Source of the DNA: Lysobacter niastensis
GTDB taxonomy: Bacteria > Pseudomonadota > Gammaproteobacteria > Xanthomonadales > Xanthomonadaceae
Length of the DNA: 64,000 bases
Direction: 5' to 3'
NCBI RefSeq assembly: GCF_015453285.1
Contig: NZ_JADLZT010000009.1
Coordinates: 1 to 64,000, forward strand
Shown here piece by piece: positions 52,809-62,221 of this stretch. The notes under the pieces are model-generated. The model was not told the DNA's origin. It ran no database searches and worked only from the letters and a program-made list of their open reading frames with translations. A program made the position numbers and the translations under genes. Numbering within the stretch: position 1 is the first letter of the stretch; every line of letters starts with the position of its first letter.

Positions 52809-53177
52809 TTACGAGCCGTAGAAGAACTGCTCGTGCACGATCTTGCCGTCGCGAACGCGATACACGCAGATTTCGTTGATCTGTGAGCGACCCATGCCCT
52901 TGAAGGTCGCATCCACTGTCATCGCGACGCTGAACCAGTCACCCGCGATCACCGGGTCGCTGCAGCCGGCGCTGTGGACCTCCTCGACGCCCTCTGCGAA
53001 CTTGCGGCTCTTCTCGAATATGGCCGGAAGGCCCGTGGCATTGCCGAGCGATCCCGCCGGGGCCCACGGCGGTTCGATGCTGATGGCGTCTTGTGCATAC
53101 AGTTCGCGCTGCGCCTGTTCGTACTGCGCGGCGCGGCACAACTCGACCAGGCGCTTGGCTACAGATTCGATGTTCAT
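52809..53177 (-). CDS. NTF2/SnoaL-like protein
   Basis: The 122-residue protein has the NTF2 fold pattern: N-terminal helices 'VAKRLVELCRAAQYEQAQRELYAQDA', a strand-rich middle and the closing 'EICVYRVRDGKIVHEQFFY', which is the typical 'YRVRDGKI' end of SnoaL-like proteins. The start is uncertain; Met at 53177 is given, with 53189 as alternative. It is probably a small enzyme or ligand-binding protein. Unlike the decayed copy at 21312 it is intact. Confidence 0.82.
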   Translation of the reverse strand: MNIESVAKRLVELCRAAQYEQAQRELYAQDAISIEPPWAPAGSLGNATGLPAIFEKSRKFAEGVEEVHSAGCSDPVIAGDWFSVAMTVDATFKGMGRSQINEICVYRVRDGKIVHEQFFYGS

Positions 53178-53189
53178 TGTGATGGCCAT

Positions 53190-53525
53190 GACGGGATGGT
53201 TGGAAAGCATGCAACGGGCGATAGCAGTGGCACAAAGGCATCGACCGGTTCGTCGAACCGCCAGACAGTCTTGATTATCGTGCTGCGCCAATAGCTCCCG
53301 TGTTGCATCACCCGGGAGGGTGATCATCGGTGATGTCGCGCTCGCGAAAGATGCTTTAGCACTGCCCGACGGCCACATTTCTTCCAGAACACGAAAGACA
53401 GACCGCCGAACAGCGCGGATTTTCTTGTGTGCCCCGGGCTCCTAGATTGCCTGGGTCGGCGCCACTGGCCCGATCAGCACACGCCAAGCGAGTTTCCGCG
53501 CTCCATCCAGAACAGGTTCATCTCC
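53190..53525. other. Divergent spacer, no gene seen
   Basis: The region between the NTF2-like and tautomerase starts has no coding frame with convincing product and no clear operator. Confidence 0.45.
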
Positions 53526-54038
53526 ATGCCAATGATCGACGCATTCATCCCGGAACATGCCCTCACTCCTGACGCGGAAGCGCGCCTTCTCAAGGAGCTG
53601 ACCGATATCCTCATCAGAGCAGAAGGCTACGATCCGGGTAGTTCAAATGCACAACGGATCTCCGTGCTTCACCTGCATCGCCCCGCAGCAGTCTTCGTCG
53701 GAGGCGAGCCTTCAAAGTTGCCGCGCTACCGCATCATCCCGTTTGCGCCCGAAGGCCAGTACACCGACGAATCGCGTGCGACCGTTGTCAGGGAAATCAC
53801 CGAGGCGGTCGCTCGTGCCGAGAACACGCCTTTCGATGAGATCGCGCCCCGCGTATGGGTCTTTCCGACAGAAGTTCCCGACGGCCAATGGGGTGCTAAG
53901 GGAATCATTCTCCGGCTACCCGATATTCACGCCATGCTCGCCGGGGAAGACAGGCGGAGCGAAGGCGAGGAACGGCTCGCGCGACGGCGCAGCGAAAAGG
54001 CGCTGGGCCTGGGAATAGTTCGAGCGACCGACAAGTGA
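53526..54038 (+). CDS. Tautomerase-superfamily protein, probably two fused domains
   Basis: The 170-residue protein begins Met-Pro-Met-Ile-Asp-Ala, giving the catalytic Pro after Met removal. Its sequence splits into two beta-alpha-beta units of tautomerase form (about 1-75 and 80-145; the second begins 'YRIIPFAPEGQYTDESRATVVREITEAVARAE'), as in MIF- or CaaD-like double-unit proteins; the second unit has no Pro at its start. Start ATG 53526 was chosen for the Pro. Substrate unknown. Unrelated to the shorter tautomerase at 463 except by superfamily. Confidence 0.78.
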   Translation: MPMIDAFIPEHALTPDAEARLLKELTDILIRAEGYDPGSSNAQRISVLHLHRPAAVFVGGEPSKLPRYRIIPFAPEGQYTDESRATVVREITEAVARAENTPFDEIAPRVWVFPTEVPDGQWGAKGIILRLPDIHAMLAGEDRRSEGEERLARRRSEKALGLGIVRATDK

Positions 54039-54263
54039 GCGTGCGCGTCGATGGGCAGACGATATGCAACACGTCAGCGCCACATCGTCATCACAGCCCT
54101 CGACGGCAAACCTGATCTATCCTAGCCAGCGCCTCGTTACGCAGAGACTGCGCGCATTCTCTGGACTTCGCGATTCAGAGACTAAGAGAGAAGCTTGGCT
54201 GACCACGGTCAGAGGCTGTCTCGAGGGCAGGCCCCCAAGGAGCCCAACCCTCTGAGATGAGCT

Positions 54264-55175
54264 TCAGTAATCCCAGTCGCTCGGTACAAAACGAAACGCG
54301 TCACCGGCGACCGCCACCCGGCCCAGGGATGGGAACGGTAAGTGACAGGCCACCACCGGCTCACCGGTTGCCGCCAGTTCCTGCATGAGACGGACCCGGA
54401 CACGAACCGCCTCTTCGGGGTCGTGGTCGAAAGCGTTATGCCACTCTGGATGATCGAAGTGATCCGGAAACACGGAGTCCCCGAGGCACGTCAGCCGCTC
54501 GCCGCCGGACGCAAGGCGGACCACGCTGTGCCCGGGGGTGTGGCCTCCGGTGCGACGCACGACCACCCCCGGCGCCACCTCGTGCTCCGCCTCGAATGGA
54601 CGAAGCTGGCTGCGGTACTTTTCCACGAACCGCTCTTCGGCCGAGCGGAGCACGTCCGGAAACCCGCCGAAAGTGTTGCGGGAGAAATCGGGCGACGCCC
54701 AGAACTCGAGCTCGGCGGCCGCCACGTGGATCGGCACGCCAGGACGCAGCCGCCCCCCCAGTCCGTCGGCAAGCAGCCCTCCAACGTGGTCCACGTGCAG
54801 GTGGGTAATCACCACGTCGGTCACGGATGAGGGATCGATGCCGGCGGCGTCCAATCGCGAGGCCAACCGTCCAACTCCCGGGGAGTCAGGGAACTCCGCC
54901 CCTACCCCAGAGTCGATGAGTACGGTCCGCCCGCCGCTACGCACCACGACCACGTTCAGTGGCCACTTGTACGCGTCTGGAGACTGAAATCTGTCGCGCA
55001 GCCATGCCGCCAGATCCGACGGGGCGGCATTGGTGGCCAACGTCTCGGCTGGCAGTGAAAACACTCCATCGCTGATCACCAGCACTTCAATATCGCCGAC
55101 TCGCAGCGCGTAACGGGAAGGGACCAGATCATCGGGCCGGCTAACGGAACGCGCGGTGGTATTCACGAAAGACAT
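54264..55175 (-). CDS. MBL-fold metallo-hydrolase
   Basis: The 303-residue protein has the metallo-beta-lactamase metal site 'ITHLHVDHVGG' near 124-134, then 'GHTPGHSVVRL' near 211, 'LGDSVFPDHF' with the bridging Asp near 233, and a final His in 'VVACHLPFPSLG'. It is of the lactonase/AttM-like group, cytoplasmic, without a signal. Lactone or ester hydrolysis is plausible. It is divergent from the LysR gene, which may control it. Confidence 0.88.
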   Translation of the reverse strand: MSFVNTTARSVSRPDDLVPSRYALRVGDIEVLVISDGVFSLPAETLATNAAPSDLAAWLRDRFQSPDAYKWPLNVVVVRSGGRTVLIDSGVGAEFPDSPGVGRLASRLDAAGIDPSSVTDVVITHLHVDHVGGLLADGLGGRLRPGVPIHVAAAELEFWASPDFSRNTFGGFPDVLRSAEERFVEKYRSQLRPFEAEHEVAPGVVVRRTGGHTPGHSVVRLASGGERLTCLGDSVFPDHFDHPEWHNAFDHDPEEAVRVRVRLMQELAATGEPVVACHLPFPSLGRVAVAGDAFRFVPSDWDY

Positions 55176-55585
55176 GAGGAAATCTCCACGACTAGCGCCC
55201 GACCGGCCGGGCCAAACCAGTCGGACGCTGGCTGCTGTTTGCCGTTGAGCACCCAGGGTTGCCGGGTGCGCTTCACGGCAGAAGGCCCTATGGACCGAGC
55301 ATGGTTAGCTTCACCAGACGCATCAAGGCCTCCTGCCCTGTTCATTGATTCCTGGCGTGAACCACGGTGCGGTCAACACCGGTCCTACCGGAATGGCCTG
55401 ATCGAACAATACGCTGCGGGTGTGCTCGCTCGCCTTCTTAGTTAACGCATGACATACCCAATCGTAAGCCACGCAATCGAGTCACGTCCGCGAGATGCCG
55501 TGCCATTGATCGACGTGCGTGCTGGCATGCTCTCTGGATACACCGCTGGTGCTGCCTCGCCTAGAGAGCCGAACAAGGCACCACG
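55176..55585. other. Divergent promoter region between MBL and LysR genes
   Basis: No gene is seen. LysR-type operators are expected in this 410-base region, but I do not see an unambiguous T-N11-A motif. Confidence 0.45.
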
Positions 55586-56626
55586 ATGAATGCGATGACC
55601 CAGGTTCCGGTGGACCGCCTCAGTTCACTGCCATCGAGCTTCTCGGCCAGTTACTCGGGCGTCATGGCATTCATCGCAGTGGCACACGAAGGCAGCTTCG
55701 CGCGAGCGTCCGATCGCCTGGGGGTCGGCCGTTCGGCGGTAAGTCGAAGCATCCAGAAACTGGAGAGTCAACTGGGCACACGTCTGTTCTCACGAACCAC
55801 GCGTTCCACCACGCTCACCACCGAAGGCGAACGGTTCTTCGAGAACTGCCTGCCCGGTGTTGATCGCATCCTGCAGGCTCTGGAGGAAATGCGCGACTTG
55901 CGCGATGGCCCACCGCGCGGGCAACTTCGGATCAGTTCGCCGCACGGCTTCGGACGCAAGGTCCTGGCTCCACTGATGAACGAGTTCCGCAAGCTCTATC
56001 CGGAGATCGCCATCGAGCTGATGCTGGACGAACGGGTGGTCGACTTGACGGCCGACCGCGTCGACGTGGCCTTCCGCGACGGCCGGCTGAGCGACTGTCA
56101 GGTGATCGCCAAGCAGTTGATTCCCAGGCAGATGCTCGTCTGCGCGTCGCCCGCTTACGCACGCCGGTATGGGCTGCCCGCCACCATCGAAGACCTGAAG
56201 TCGCACACGTGCATCAACCGGAGGCTGCCTAACGGTCGGCTGTTGTGCTGGGATTTCAAGGTCAATGGCCTCGCACACCCCGTCACGCCGCAAGGCGATA
56301 TCGTGCTCAACGATGACGACCTGATGATGAGCGCCGTGCGGAACGGTCGCGGGCTGGCGCAGCTACCGGAGTTCCAGGTCTCCGAAGCGTTGCGAAAAGG
56401 TGAGTTGGTGACCTGTCTCTGCGAGTTCGCAGCCGACGATCAGGGACATTACCTGTGCTACTTGAGCCGGCGGCAACTGCCCAAGCGCATTCGTGTCTTC
56501 ATCGACTACATCACCACCCGCGTCCGCGCCTTGAATCTGGCTTGCGTGACGGAAATGGCCCGCTTCCACACAAGCCGGGCGCACGATGCGGATGCACCGA
56601 ACGCTAGCGATGGAATCACAGGCTGA
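55586..56626 (+). CDS. LysR-family transcriptional regulator
   Basis: The 346-residue regulator has a winged helix-turn-helix ('FIAVAHEGSFARASDRLGVGRSAVSRSIQKLESQLGTRLFSR', about 27-70) and a LysR substrate-binding domain (about 110-320) with 'GQLRISSPHGFGRKVLAPLM'. It is of the DsdC/CrgA-like set that regulates neighbouring reductases and hydrolases. It is divergent from the MBL gene and upstream of an OsmC gene on the same strand, either of which may be its target. Inducer unknown. Confidence 0.9.
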   Translation: MNAMTQVPVDRLSSLPSSFSASYSGVMAFIAVAHEGSFARASDRLGVGRSAVSRSIQKLESQLGTRLFSRTTRSTTLTTEGERFFENCLPGVDRILQALEEMRDLRDGPPRGQLRISSPHGFGRKVLAPLMNEFRKLYPEIAIELMLDERVVDLTADRVDVAFRDGRLSDCQVIAKQLIPRQMLVCASPAYARRYGLPATIEDLKSHTCINRRLPNGRLLCWDFKVNGLAHPVTPQGDIVLNDDDLMMSAVRNGRGLAQLPEFQVSEALRKGELVTCLCEFAADDQGHYLCYLSRRQLPKRIRVFIDYITTRVRALNLACVTEMARFHTSRAHDADAPNASDGITG

Positions 56627-56817
56627 AGCTCGTATCCGTGCATGGTTCGAATGTCGTGCATTCGGGCCAATGCCTAGGTGCAGGCGATGATCAGCTCCTG
56701 GCATCGCCAGAGTTAACGCAGACTCTGCGCGTAGCCCGAGCCTGCGGACCCCAGCCAGCCGCGCATCGCCTGAGCAGCGCGATACCTGACAACCTTGACC
56801 CACGATCCACGACACAT

Positions 56818-57351
56818 ATGAACACACTGCCCTCCTCCACGGACCTCCTGGACAAGTACTACGGCGATGAAGCGCAAGCGCTCTTCACCAGCCGCGTTCG
56901 CGTGACCTCGGGCGAGGCTGGGCACGGATGGTTCTCCGGTCTCGTCAGGTCGGATGACGGTGCGCTTGACCTGAACCTGCGCCTGCACAGCGCACTCGGT
57001 GGCCCGGGCGGCGGCACCAATCCGGAGCAACTGCTCGCGGCCAGCTATGCCGCCTGTTTCCACGGCGCCTTGTCGCTGCTGGCAAACCGCGCCGGCGTCG
57101 CGCTCACGGAATTGACCGTCGATGCCGCGGTGACGCTCGCCCGCGACCCGATTGATGGGCTCTACCTGCTGTCGGCCGACATTCGGGCAAACCTCCCCGG
57201 TCTTGATCGCGCGCTTGCCGCGCAACTGGTGCGCAACACTGAGCGCTTCTGCCCCTTCGCGAAGATGTTCCGACATGGCATCGATCACGTGGTGGCGGTC
57301 ACGACCGAATCGGAAGCGGGGTCGTCGCACTTCGGACAAGATCACGCCTAA
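56818..57351 (+). CDS. Ohr/OsmC-type peroxidase
   Basis: The 177-residue protein has the OsmC fold with both redox cysteines: 'AASYAACFHGALSLLANRAG' near 81 and 'NTERFCPFAKMFRHGI' near 145, and 'GGPGGGTNPEQLLA' before the first. It is of the Ohr group that reduces organic hydroperoxides. The ATG at 56818 removes an unlikely extension. It lies after LysR with about 190 bases between. Confidence 0.87.
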   Translation: MNTLPSSTDLLDKYYGDEAQALFTSRVRVTSGEAGHGWFSGLVRSDDGALDLNLRLHSALGGPGGGTNPEQLLAASYAACFHGALSLLANRAGVALTELTVDAAVTLARDPIDGLYLLSADIRANLPGLDRALAAQLVRNTERFCPFAKMFRHGIDHVVAVTTESEAGSSHFGQDHA

Positions 57352-57517
57352 CCTCGTCTCACCTATTTCAAGCCATCCACGCATACGGCATTCCGTCGTC
57401 GATGCATGAAGCGAGAGGACTGTTGCATCCCTCCCCGGGGCGGCTTACTCGCGTCGGCGTGGCTTAGGGGCACCACCGAGGCCGCAACCGAGGCGACCCC
57501 ACAGTTCGCCATCGCCT

Positions 57518-58573
57518 TCAGAACGCGTGACTGACGGTGAGGCTGCCAAAGACTGGCGTCTCCTGCTGCCCGTCGAACTCACGCGTGCCGTGGTATCGGG
57601 CTAGCGCGAACTTCCATCGGTGCCGCATTAGCACCACGCCGTATCCGAGGTTCGCGACAACGTGGCGCTTGTCGACGCTGGGACTGTCACGCCAGGTATT
57701 TCCGTCCAGGGTGATGTCCAGGAGTACCCAGCGCGTATCAAAAGTCACGAACAGATGCGCGCCGGGTACGTACTGACTCCGCGCATCGCGCGTCGGTGCC
57801 GTGTTTTCGCCGGCTGGACGCATCGGAGTGCTTCCGAAGTCGTCCGGAAGGTTCACGCCGAAGCGGAACTCCGCGCCGGTATTGAGGTAGGTCGCCAGGT
57901 TGCCAAAGCTACCGCCGTAGTGGGCGATGGTGTCCCATCCCCAGCCTCCTACGCCGTTATCGGTGGAGAAGCGGCGCATGCGTTCGTGGACGAGGCGGAA
58001 GACCAACTCGTTCTCCAGCTGGTTGCCCCAGCCCCGGAACTTGTCTGCACCAATGAGCTGATGCACGCCGTTCTGGGCTTGCTTGCCCATCGCCGCCGGC
58101 CCGACGATGCCGACCTGCAGCTGCGTGGTGCGCAGCTGGTCGCCTTCGCGTGCGTTGTAGCCAGATCCCATCACCAACACGCCGGCATACGGGCGGTCAT
58201 CTTCTATCAGTTCGCTGCGACTGAAGTCGGTCGGCGTGTAGATCCTATGCGTTAAGGTCGAGATCATGTTGAGCTGGTCGAACGATTTCGGATGCAACAC
58301 GCCCAGGTAGCGGTTCGCCAACTTGGCGAGGCGCGGGATGCAAGGATCGTCTGTGTAGTCGCGCAGGTTGGGCGATACCAGCGTCAGCTGCACGCCATTG
58401 GTATAGCCCTGGTCCTGCCCGCCGGCCATGTCATTGTCGACACGAAGGTTGATGATCGGACGAGGGCGACCGCTGGTGCACGCTTCGCGCCCTTGCGCCT
58501 GGGCAGGTAAGAAAAGACAAAGCGAGAGCGCAGCGGCTGTCTGCAGCCACTTGGCGACGGGATCAGAATGCAT
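57518..58573 (-). CDS. Lipid A 3'-O-deacylase LpxR family
   Basis: The 351-residue outer-membrane protein has a signal peptide (about 1-26), the LpxR start 'NLRVDNDMAGGQDQGYTNGV' with the Asn-Asp active-site pair, and a beta-barrel ending in 'GSLTVSHAF'. LpxR (DUF2219) removes the 3'-acyl chains of lipid A at the outer leaflet. The gene is monocistronic. A role in envelope remodelling is family knowledge. Confidence 0.9.
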   Translation of the reverse strand: MHSDPVAKWLQTAAALSLCLFLPAQAQGREACTSGRPRPIINLRVDNDMAGGQDQGYTNGVQLTLVSPNLRDYTDDPCIPRLAKLANRYLGVLHPKSFDQLNMISTLTHRIYTPTDFSRSELIEDDRPYAGVLVMGSGYNAREGDQLRTTQLQVGIVGPAAMGKQAQNGVHQLIGADKFRGWGNQLENELVFRLVHERMRRFSTDNGVGGWGWDTIAHYGGSFGNLATYLNTGAEFRFGVNLPDDFGSTPMRPAGENTAPTRDARSQYVPGAHLFVTFDTRWVLLDITLDGNTWRDSPSVDKRHVVANLGYGVVLMRHRWKFALARYHGTREFDGQQETPVFGSLTVSHAF

Positions 58574-59089
58574 ACGTTCCGACTATGAAGTCCCGGCTTG
58601 TTTGAGCTACGGCCGAAACCTGTCTTGGATAGGTGCTTCTTGCCCGCCGTATCGTCGAGGTGCTGATCGGTTAGGCGGAGGGGGACGCTGAGCCGACATA
58701 GGAGGCTGTGCACGACGGCAAGTGCACTCACTTACAGCTGCCTCGACGAACGACACCCGTCGGTACCTATTCCGGCGGACAAGAAGCATTGACGCTTTAC
58801 TCAGCCCTGATCACCCAGGTCAACATCGGAATCCAAGGCTCAAGGCTGAGAGGACAGGCGACAGGTTAGGTTTACCCTCGTGCCATGGGTAGCCCCAGTG
58901 CGGGATGCATTGTGTTGTCCGGCGCGCAATAGAAGAGACCGGCGTTTCGCTGATTGGTATCCCGTCGTTGCCATCGCGGGATCCACCCTCTGATGCATTT
59001 CAGTCAACAGCCTGCACACATCGTTGTGGCTACAGCCGCCACTCCCGACCTCCTAGGATCCGGGTCTGTCGAAACGGCTGAACAGAGCG
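58574..59089. other. Gene-free stretch of about 515 bases
   Basis: Between the LpxR and TetR starts no frame has a recognisable product. It should contain both promoters; no operator palindrome stands out. Confidence 0.5.
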
Positions 59090-59713
59090 ATGGCTACAGA
59101 CAACATCACGACAGCGCCGGAGCATGTGAGCAGGCGGAATGAGATCGTGCAAAACGTGGCAGACGCGCTTCGGGACAGCCACGGCGCAACAAGCATTGGT
59201 GCACTCCTTGCGAGCGCCTCTGTTTCACGGGAGGAAGTCGAACGCGAACTCGGAAGCAACGAGGCGCTCATATCCGCCGTCGCGGAGACCATCGCGCAGC
59301 GGCTCATGGTGCCCCTCACCGAGCCTCCGACCGAAGCGTCATTCATCCGTCAGCTTGTCGAATTCTCCCGACGCGCGACGCATGAATATTCTGGCCTGCG
59401 GGTGAAGCGTCTCTATCGGATCCTGGTGGCCGATACCACCCACGAGCCCGCGATCAAGGGTGCGGTCTACAGGCACGGACCGGAGCTGGTTCGCAGGGAA
59501 CTGGCCCGCTTTTTCGCATCAGCACAGTCGGCCGGCGTCAGGCTGGGAGTCGACAGCTCTCTGCTTGCCACCTACTTCATGGCGTTTCTGAGGAGCTATT
59601 GGGACCTCTCGGACATGTCAGGAGCGACAACTGGTGCCCCCAGCGATCACGAAATCGGCAAGCTCGTCGAGGTGTTCTTTTCAGGTGTTCAGGCGGAGAC
59701 GAAGGATGCTTAG
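59090..59713 (+). CDS. TetR-family transcriptional regulator
   Basis: The 207-residue protein has an N-terminal TetR helix-turn-helix region ('IVQNVADALRDSHGATSIGALLASASVSREEVERELGSNEALISAVAE', about 18-65), more divergent than usual, and a helical C-terminal domain. Its stop overlaps the start of the papain-like/TetR-C fusion gene by eight bases, so the two are expressed together. Ligand unknown. Confidence 0.8.
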   Translation: MATDNITTAPEHVSRRNEIVQNVADALRDSHGATSIGALLASASVSREEVERELGSNEALISAVAETIAQRLMVPLTEPPTEASFIRQLVEFSRRATHEYSGLRVKRLYRILVADTTHEPAIKGAVYRHGPELVRRELARFFASAQSAGVRLGVDSSLLATYFMAFLRSYWDLSDMSGATTGAPSDHEIGKLVEVFFSGVQAETKDA

Positions 59714-60956
59714 GTCCCTCGCCAGGACATTCGCCGACGATTCCGGTCTGTCCGCCATCGGCCGGCCATTCGTGCGCAAGACCGTTCCTATCGCCTGCAC
59801 ACCGAGGACAGAAACGATCGAAACAAACGCCAACGGCTCTCCATTGTCGATTCCACCCGCAACCTGGCTCATCTGTTTCGTGCCGGGATTGCGACATCAA
59901 TGGTGGCACCGGTTCGCCGATACCAGGCACAAACATGTGTTCGCCCTGAGACCGCTCGGCGATGGCACATGGCTATTGGTAGAACCCTGGTGGACGCGAA
60001 TGATGGTGAGCGTGCTGACACTGGACGAAGCCGTGAGATTCCTGCGATGGGGCGCCATGGGCGACATCCTGAGGGTGCGCGAGTCGATTCCGGGGCGCGG
60101 CAGCCAGTTCCGGGGTTGGGCGAACTGCAGCGTGCTCGTGTCGTTCCTGCTCGGTCGGTCCTATTGGACCTGGACACCCAACGGCCTATACCGGAAGCTG
60201 CTGGCAGAACCCGACGTCAAAGCGTTGGACTTGGCCTGCTTCCTGAAGACTCACCTCCTGGAGGAAGTGGGCAAGCACGAAAACGTTGCCCTGAAGGCGA
60301 TCCCGGCACGGCGCCATGAACAGCTCGAGGAAGTGCTGCTCGAGCTTGGGACGGCCCTCGTTACGGCAATGGTGTCCCCCCCTGCCGTCGGGCTGCACAA
60401 GGCCGCAATCTCCGAATGTGTCCGCTTCGATCGCGCTGTCGCTGCCTACTGGGCATCCGGTCCCGAGCGGGCCGCAGCGCGCATCCGGAAAATCTTGCTC
60501 GATGCAAGGCAACGAGGTGAGATCGGCTTCGACGATTGCAGGACCGCCGCGCGTCGGTTCCTGGCCATGCTGCAGGGCAACTTTCACATGGAGATTGTCT
60601 TTGGCCTTCGCGCTGCACCCTGCGCGAAGGAGGTCCGCGACCATGTCACGTTCGCCGTTGCCGTCTTTCTGCGCGGCGCGCATCCGCCAGGCGCGTCCAG
60701 GGAGAACACCACGCGTTGTCGATCGCTCACCGATGGCAACGCAGCACCCGTCGCTCAAGGGCTGATCCGCGAAGTCGGCGAGTCGATTCGTGAGATCGTG
60801 CGCGGCGACGACTGGGAATCGGTGGCGGACTGGGCCGAGACGGTGTGGAGTGACTATGTAGCCTGCACGGGACTCACCTGGGAGCAGGCCTCGGGACGCA
60901 TCCGTCGGGCATGGGAGTCCTGTAGCGCAGCGAGTTCTTGCTCCTCCCCGGGATGA
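59706..60956 (+). CDS. Papain-like domain fused to a TetR C-terminal ligand domain
   Basis: The 416-residue protein has two unrelated parts. Residues about 55-175 ('WLICFVPGLRHQWWHRF', 'RHKHVFALRPLGDGTWLLVEPWW', 'RGWANCSVLVSFLLGR') have a conserved His (about 77) before a Cys (about 140), the order of circularly permuted NlpC/P60-like cysteine hydrolases. Residues about 213-330 ('LGTALVTAMVSPPAVGLHKAAISECVRF', 'GFDDCRTAARRFLAMLQGNF') match the AefR/TetR_C_7 ligand-binding domain, but the helix-turn-helix that should precede it is missing. A further 75-residue helical tail follows. The ATG at 59706 overlaps the upstream TetR stop. A sensor-controlled hydrolase or dominant partner of the upstream TetR is possible; function is inference. 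Confidence 0.7.
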   Translation: MLRSLARTFADDSGLSAIGRPFVRKTVPIACTPRTETIETNANGSPLSIPPATWLICFVPGLRHQWWHRFADTRHKHVFALRPLGDGTWLLVEPWWTRMMVSVLTLDEAVRFLRWGAMGDILRVRESIPGRGSQFRGWANCSVLVSFLLGRSYWTWTPNGLYRKLLAEPDVKALDLACFLKTHLLEEVGKHENVALKAIPARRHEQLEEVLLELGTALVTAMVSPPAVGLHKAAISECVRFDRAVAAYWASGPERAAARIRKILLDARQRGEIGFDDCRTAARRFLAMLQGNFHMEIVFGLRAAPCAKEVRDHVTFAVAVFLRGAHPPGASRENTTRCRSLTDGNAAPVAQGLIREVGESIREIVRGDDWESVADWAETVWSDYVACTGLTWEQASGRIRRAWESCSAASSCSSPG

Positions 60957-60963
60957 TCCCGCT

Positions 60964-60996
60964 TCGCAAGCTGCCGCCCATCACGGCAGCTTGCGA
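60964..60996 (+). terminator. Terminator-like hairpin after fusion gene
   Basis: TCGCAAGCTGCCG and CGGCAGCTTGCGA form a perfect 13-base stem with a 7-base loop, eight bases after the stop. No T-run. Confidence 0.65.
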
Positions 60997-61075
60997 GCGG
61001 CCCATCACCGCGCCAAGCCTCCGGGGCTGAGAGCGATGCGATGAGCGCACCACGTTCCTTCGCTGGGTGGGGACC

Positions 61076-61255
61076 ATGGATGGCCACAAGTTCGAGAGCT
61101 TGGAGGTGATCGTGGACGACGAGCAGGGCCTGATTGTGGAGCGTACTATTGCTCTACGACCGTATCCGGCTCTGAAGCTGTTCCGCGACGCCATGTATGA
61201 ACGCCTCAAGGACAAGCTGCCGCCCGATGTTTGGGACTATCCGGCCGAGGCTTGA
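61076..61255 (+). CDS. Small protein of unknown function
   Basis: The 59-residue frame reads 'MDGHKFESLEVIVDDEQGLIVERT' followed by 'FRDAMYERLKDKLPPDVWDYP', a balanced composition that looks like a real cytoplasmic protein. A GGGTGGGGA ribosome site is present before the ATG. No family is recognised. It lies in the same direction 45 bases before the MgtC gene. Confidence 0.55.
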   Translation: MDGHKFESLEVIVDDEQGLIVERTIALRPYPALKLFRDAMYERLKDKLPPDVWDYPAEA

Positions 61256-61300
61256 GCTCCCGGTGTTGCGGTACTGCAGCAGCATCTCTTGAGGATGCCG

Positions 61301-62041
61301 ATGATGTTGTCCCAATCCTTGCAGCACTACTGGAGCGGCGAGTTTCTCGTCGCCAATGGCCTCATCGGCCTGAACCTGCTCGGCGCGCTGTTGCTGGGCA
61401 TGCTCGTGGGCTACGAACGTTCCTACCAAGGCCGGGCAGCCGGCATGCGCACCTATGGCCTGGTATGCATGGCATCCACCGCCCTGATCGTGTTCTTGGG
61501 ATATGCACCGTTGTGGTATGGGGGTTCGGGTGCTCCGGCCTCCGTCGACCCTACGCGCGTAGTGCAGGGCATCGTCACCGGAATAGGTTTTCTCTGCGCA
61601 GGCGTGATCATGAAGGATGGCCTGAGTATCCGGGGCCTGACTACAGCGGCTTCCATCTGGGCAGTTTCTGCCGTAGGCATACTGCTCGGTGTCGGCTTCT
61701 ATGCCGCCGCCCTTCTACTCGCCCTGCTGTGCGCGCTCTCCATGTCGCTGCTGCACCGCCTTGAAGCACGCCTGCCGGGACGCGCCACGCTGGACATCAC
61801 GGTGACCTTCCGCCAAGACTTCAAGCCCGATCTGGAGGCAGTGGCAAAGCTTGCCCACGCGCGGGGCTACCAGGTCCTGCGCGACAGTCTGTCCATCACG
61901 TTCGCCGACAACCAGCCCGTGTGGCGCTTTGCTGCCGTAGCCATAGAAAGATCCAGGGCCCTGTCCCCTGCGATGCTCGCCCAAGAACTTTCTGTTTCCG
62001 TGGGCATCGCCAGATTCAGCATCACGCCCGTTCGTAGCTGA
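61301..62041 (+). CDS. MgtC/SapB-family membrane protein
   Basis: The 246-residue protein has an MgtC/SapB domain of four or five helices (about 15-150) with 'LLGMLVGYERSYQGRAAGMRTYGLVCMASTAL' and 'QGIVTGIGFLCAGVIMKDGLSIRGLTTAASIW', the conserved family core, and a C-terminal ACT-like soluble part. MgtC proteins act in growth at low Mg2+ and in acid stress. TGAGG lies six bases before ATG 61301; 61304 and 61295 are alternatives. Confidence 0.87.
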   Translation: MMLSQSLQHYWSGEFLVANGLIGLNLLGALLLGMLVGYERSYQGRAAGMRTYGLVCMASTALIVFLGYAPLWYGGSGAPASVDPTRVVQGIVTGIGFLCAGVIMKDGLSIRGLTTAASIWAVSAVGILLGVGFYAAALLLALLCALSMSLLHRLEARLPGRATLDITVTFRQDFKPDLEAVAKLAHARGYQVLRDSLSITFADNQPVWRFAAVAIERSRALSPAMLAQELSVSVGIARFSITPVRS

Positions 62042-62221
62042 GGACAGAACCTACGGAGCTTGATTTGCGCTGGCTCGCTGATCGATTCCCGGCCATGCCC
62101 ATGGCAGTCACACCAGCAGGCAGTTCGTTGTAGACGCGACCAACGCCTTCGAGGTTTCTTCGTTTAGGCCACTCGCCATCGCGTGCTCCCAGAATCGCCG
62201 CTTCGATCGCATGAAAGCTTG

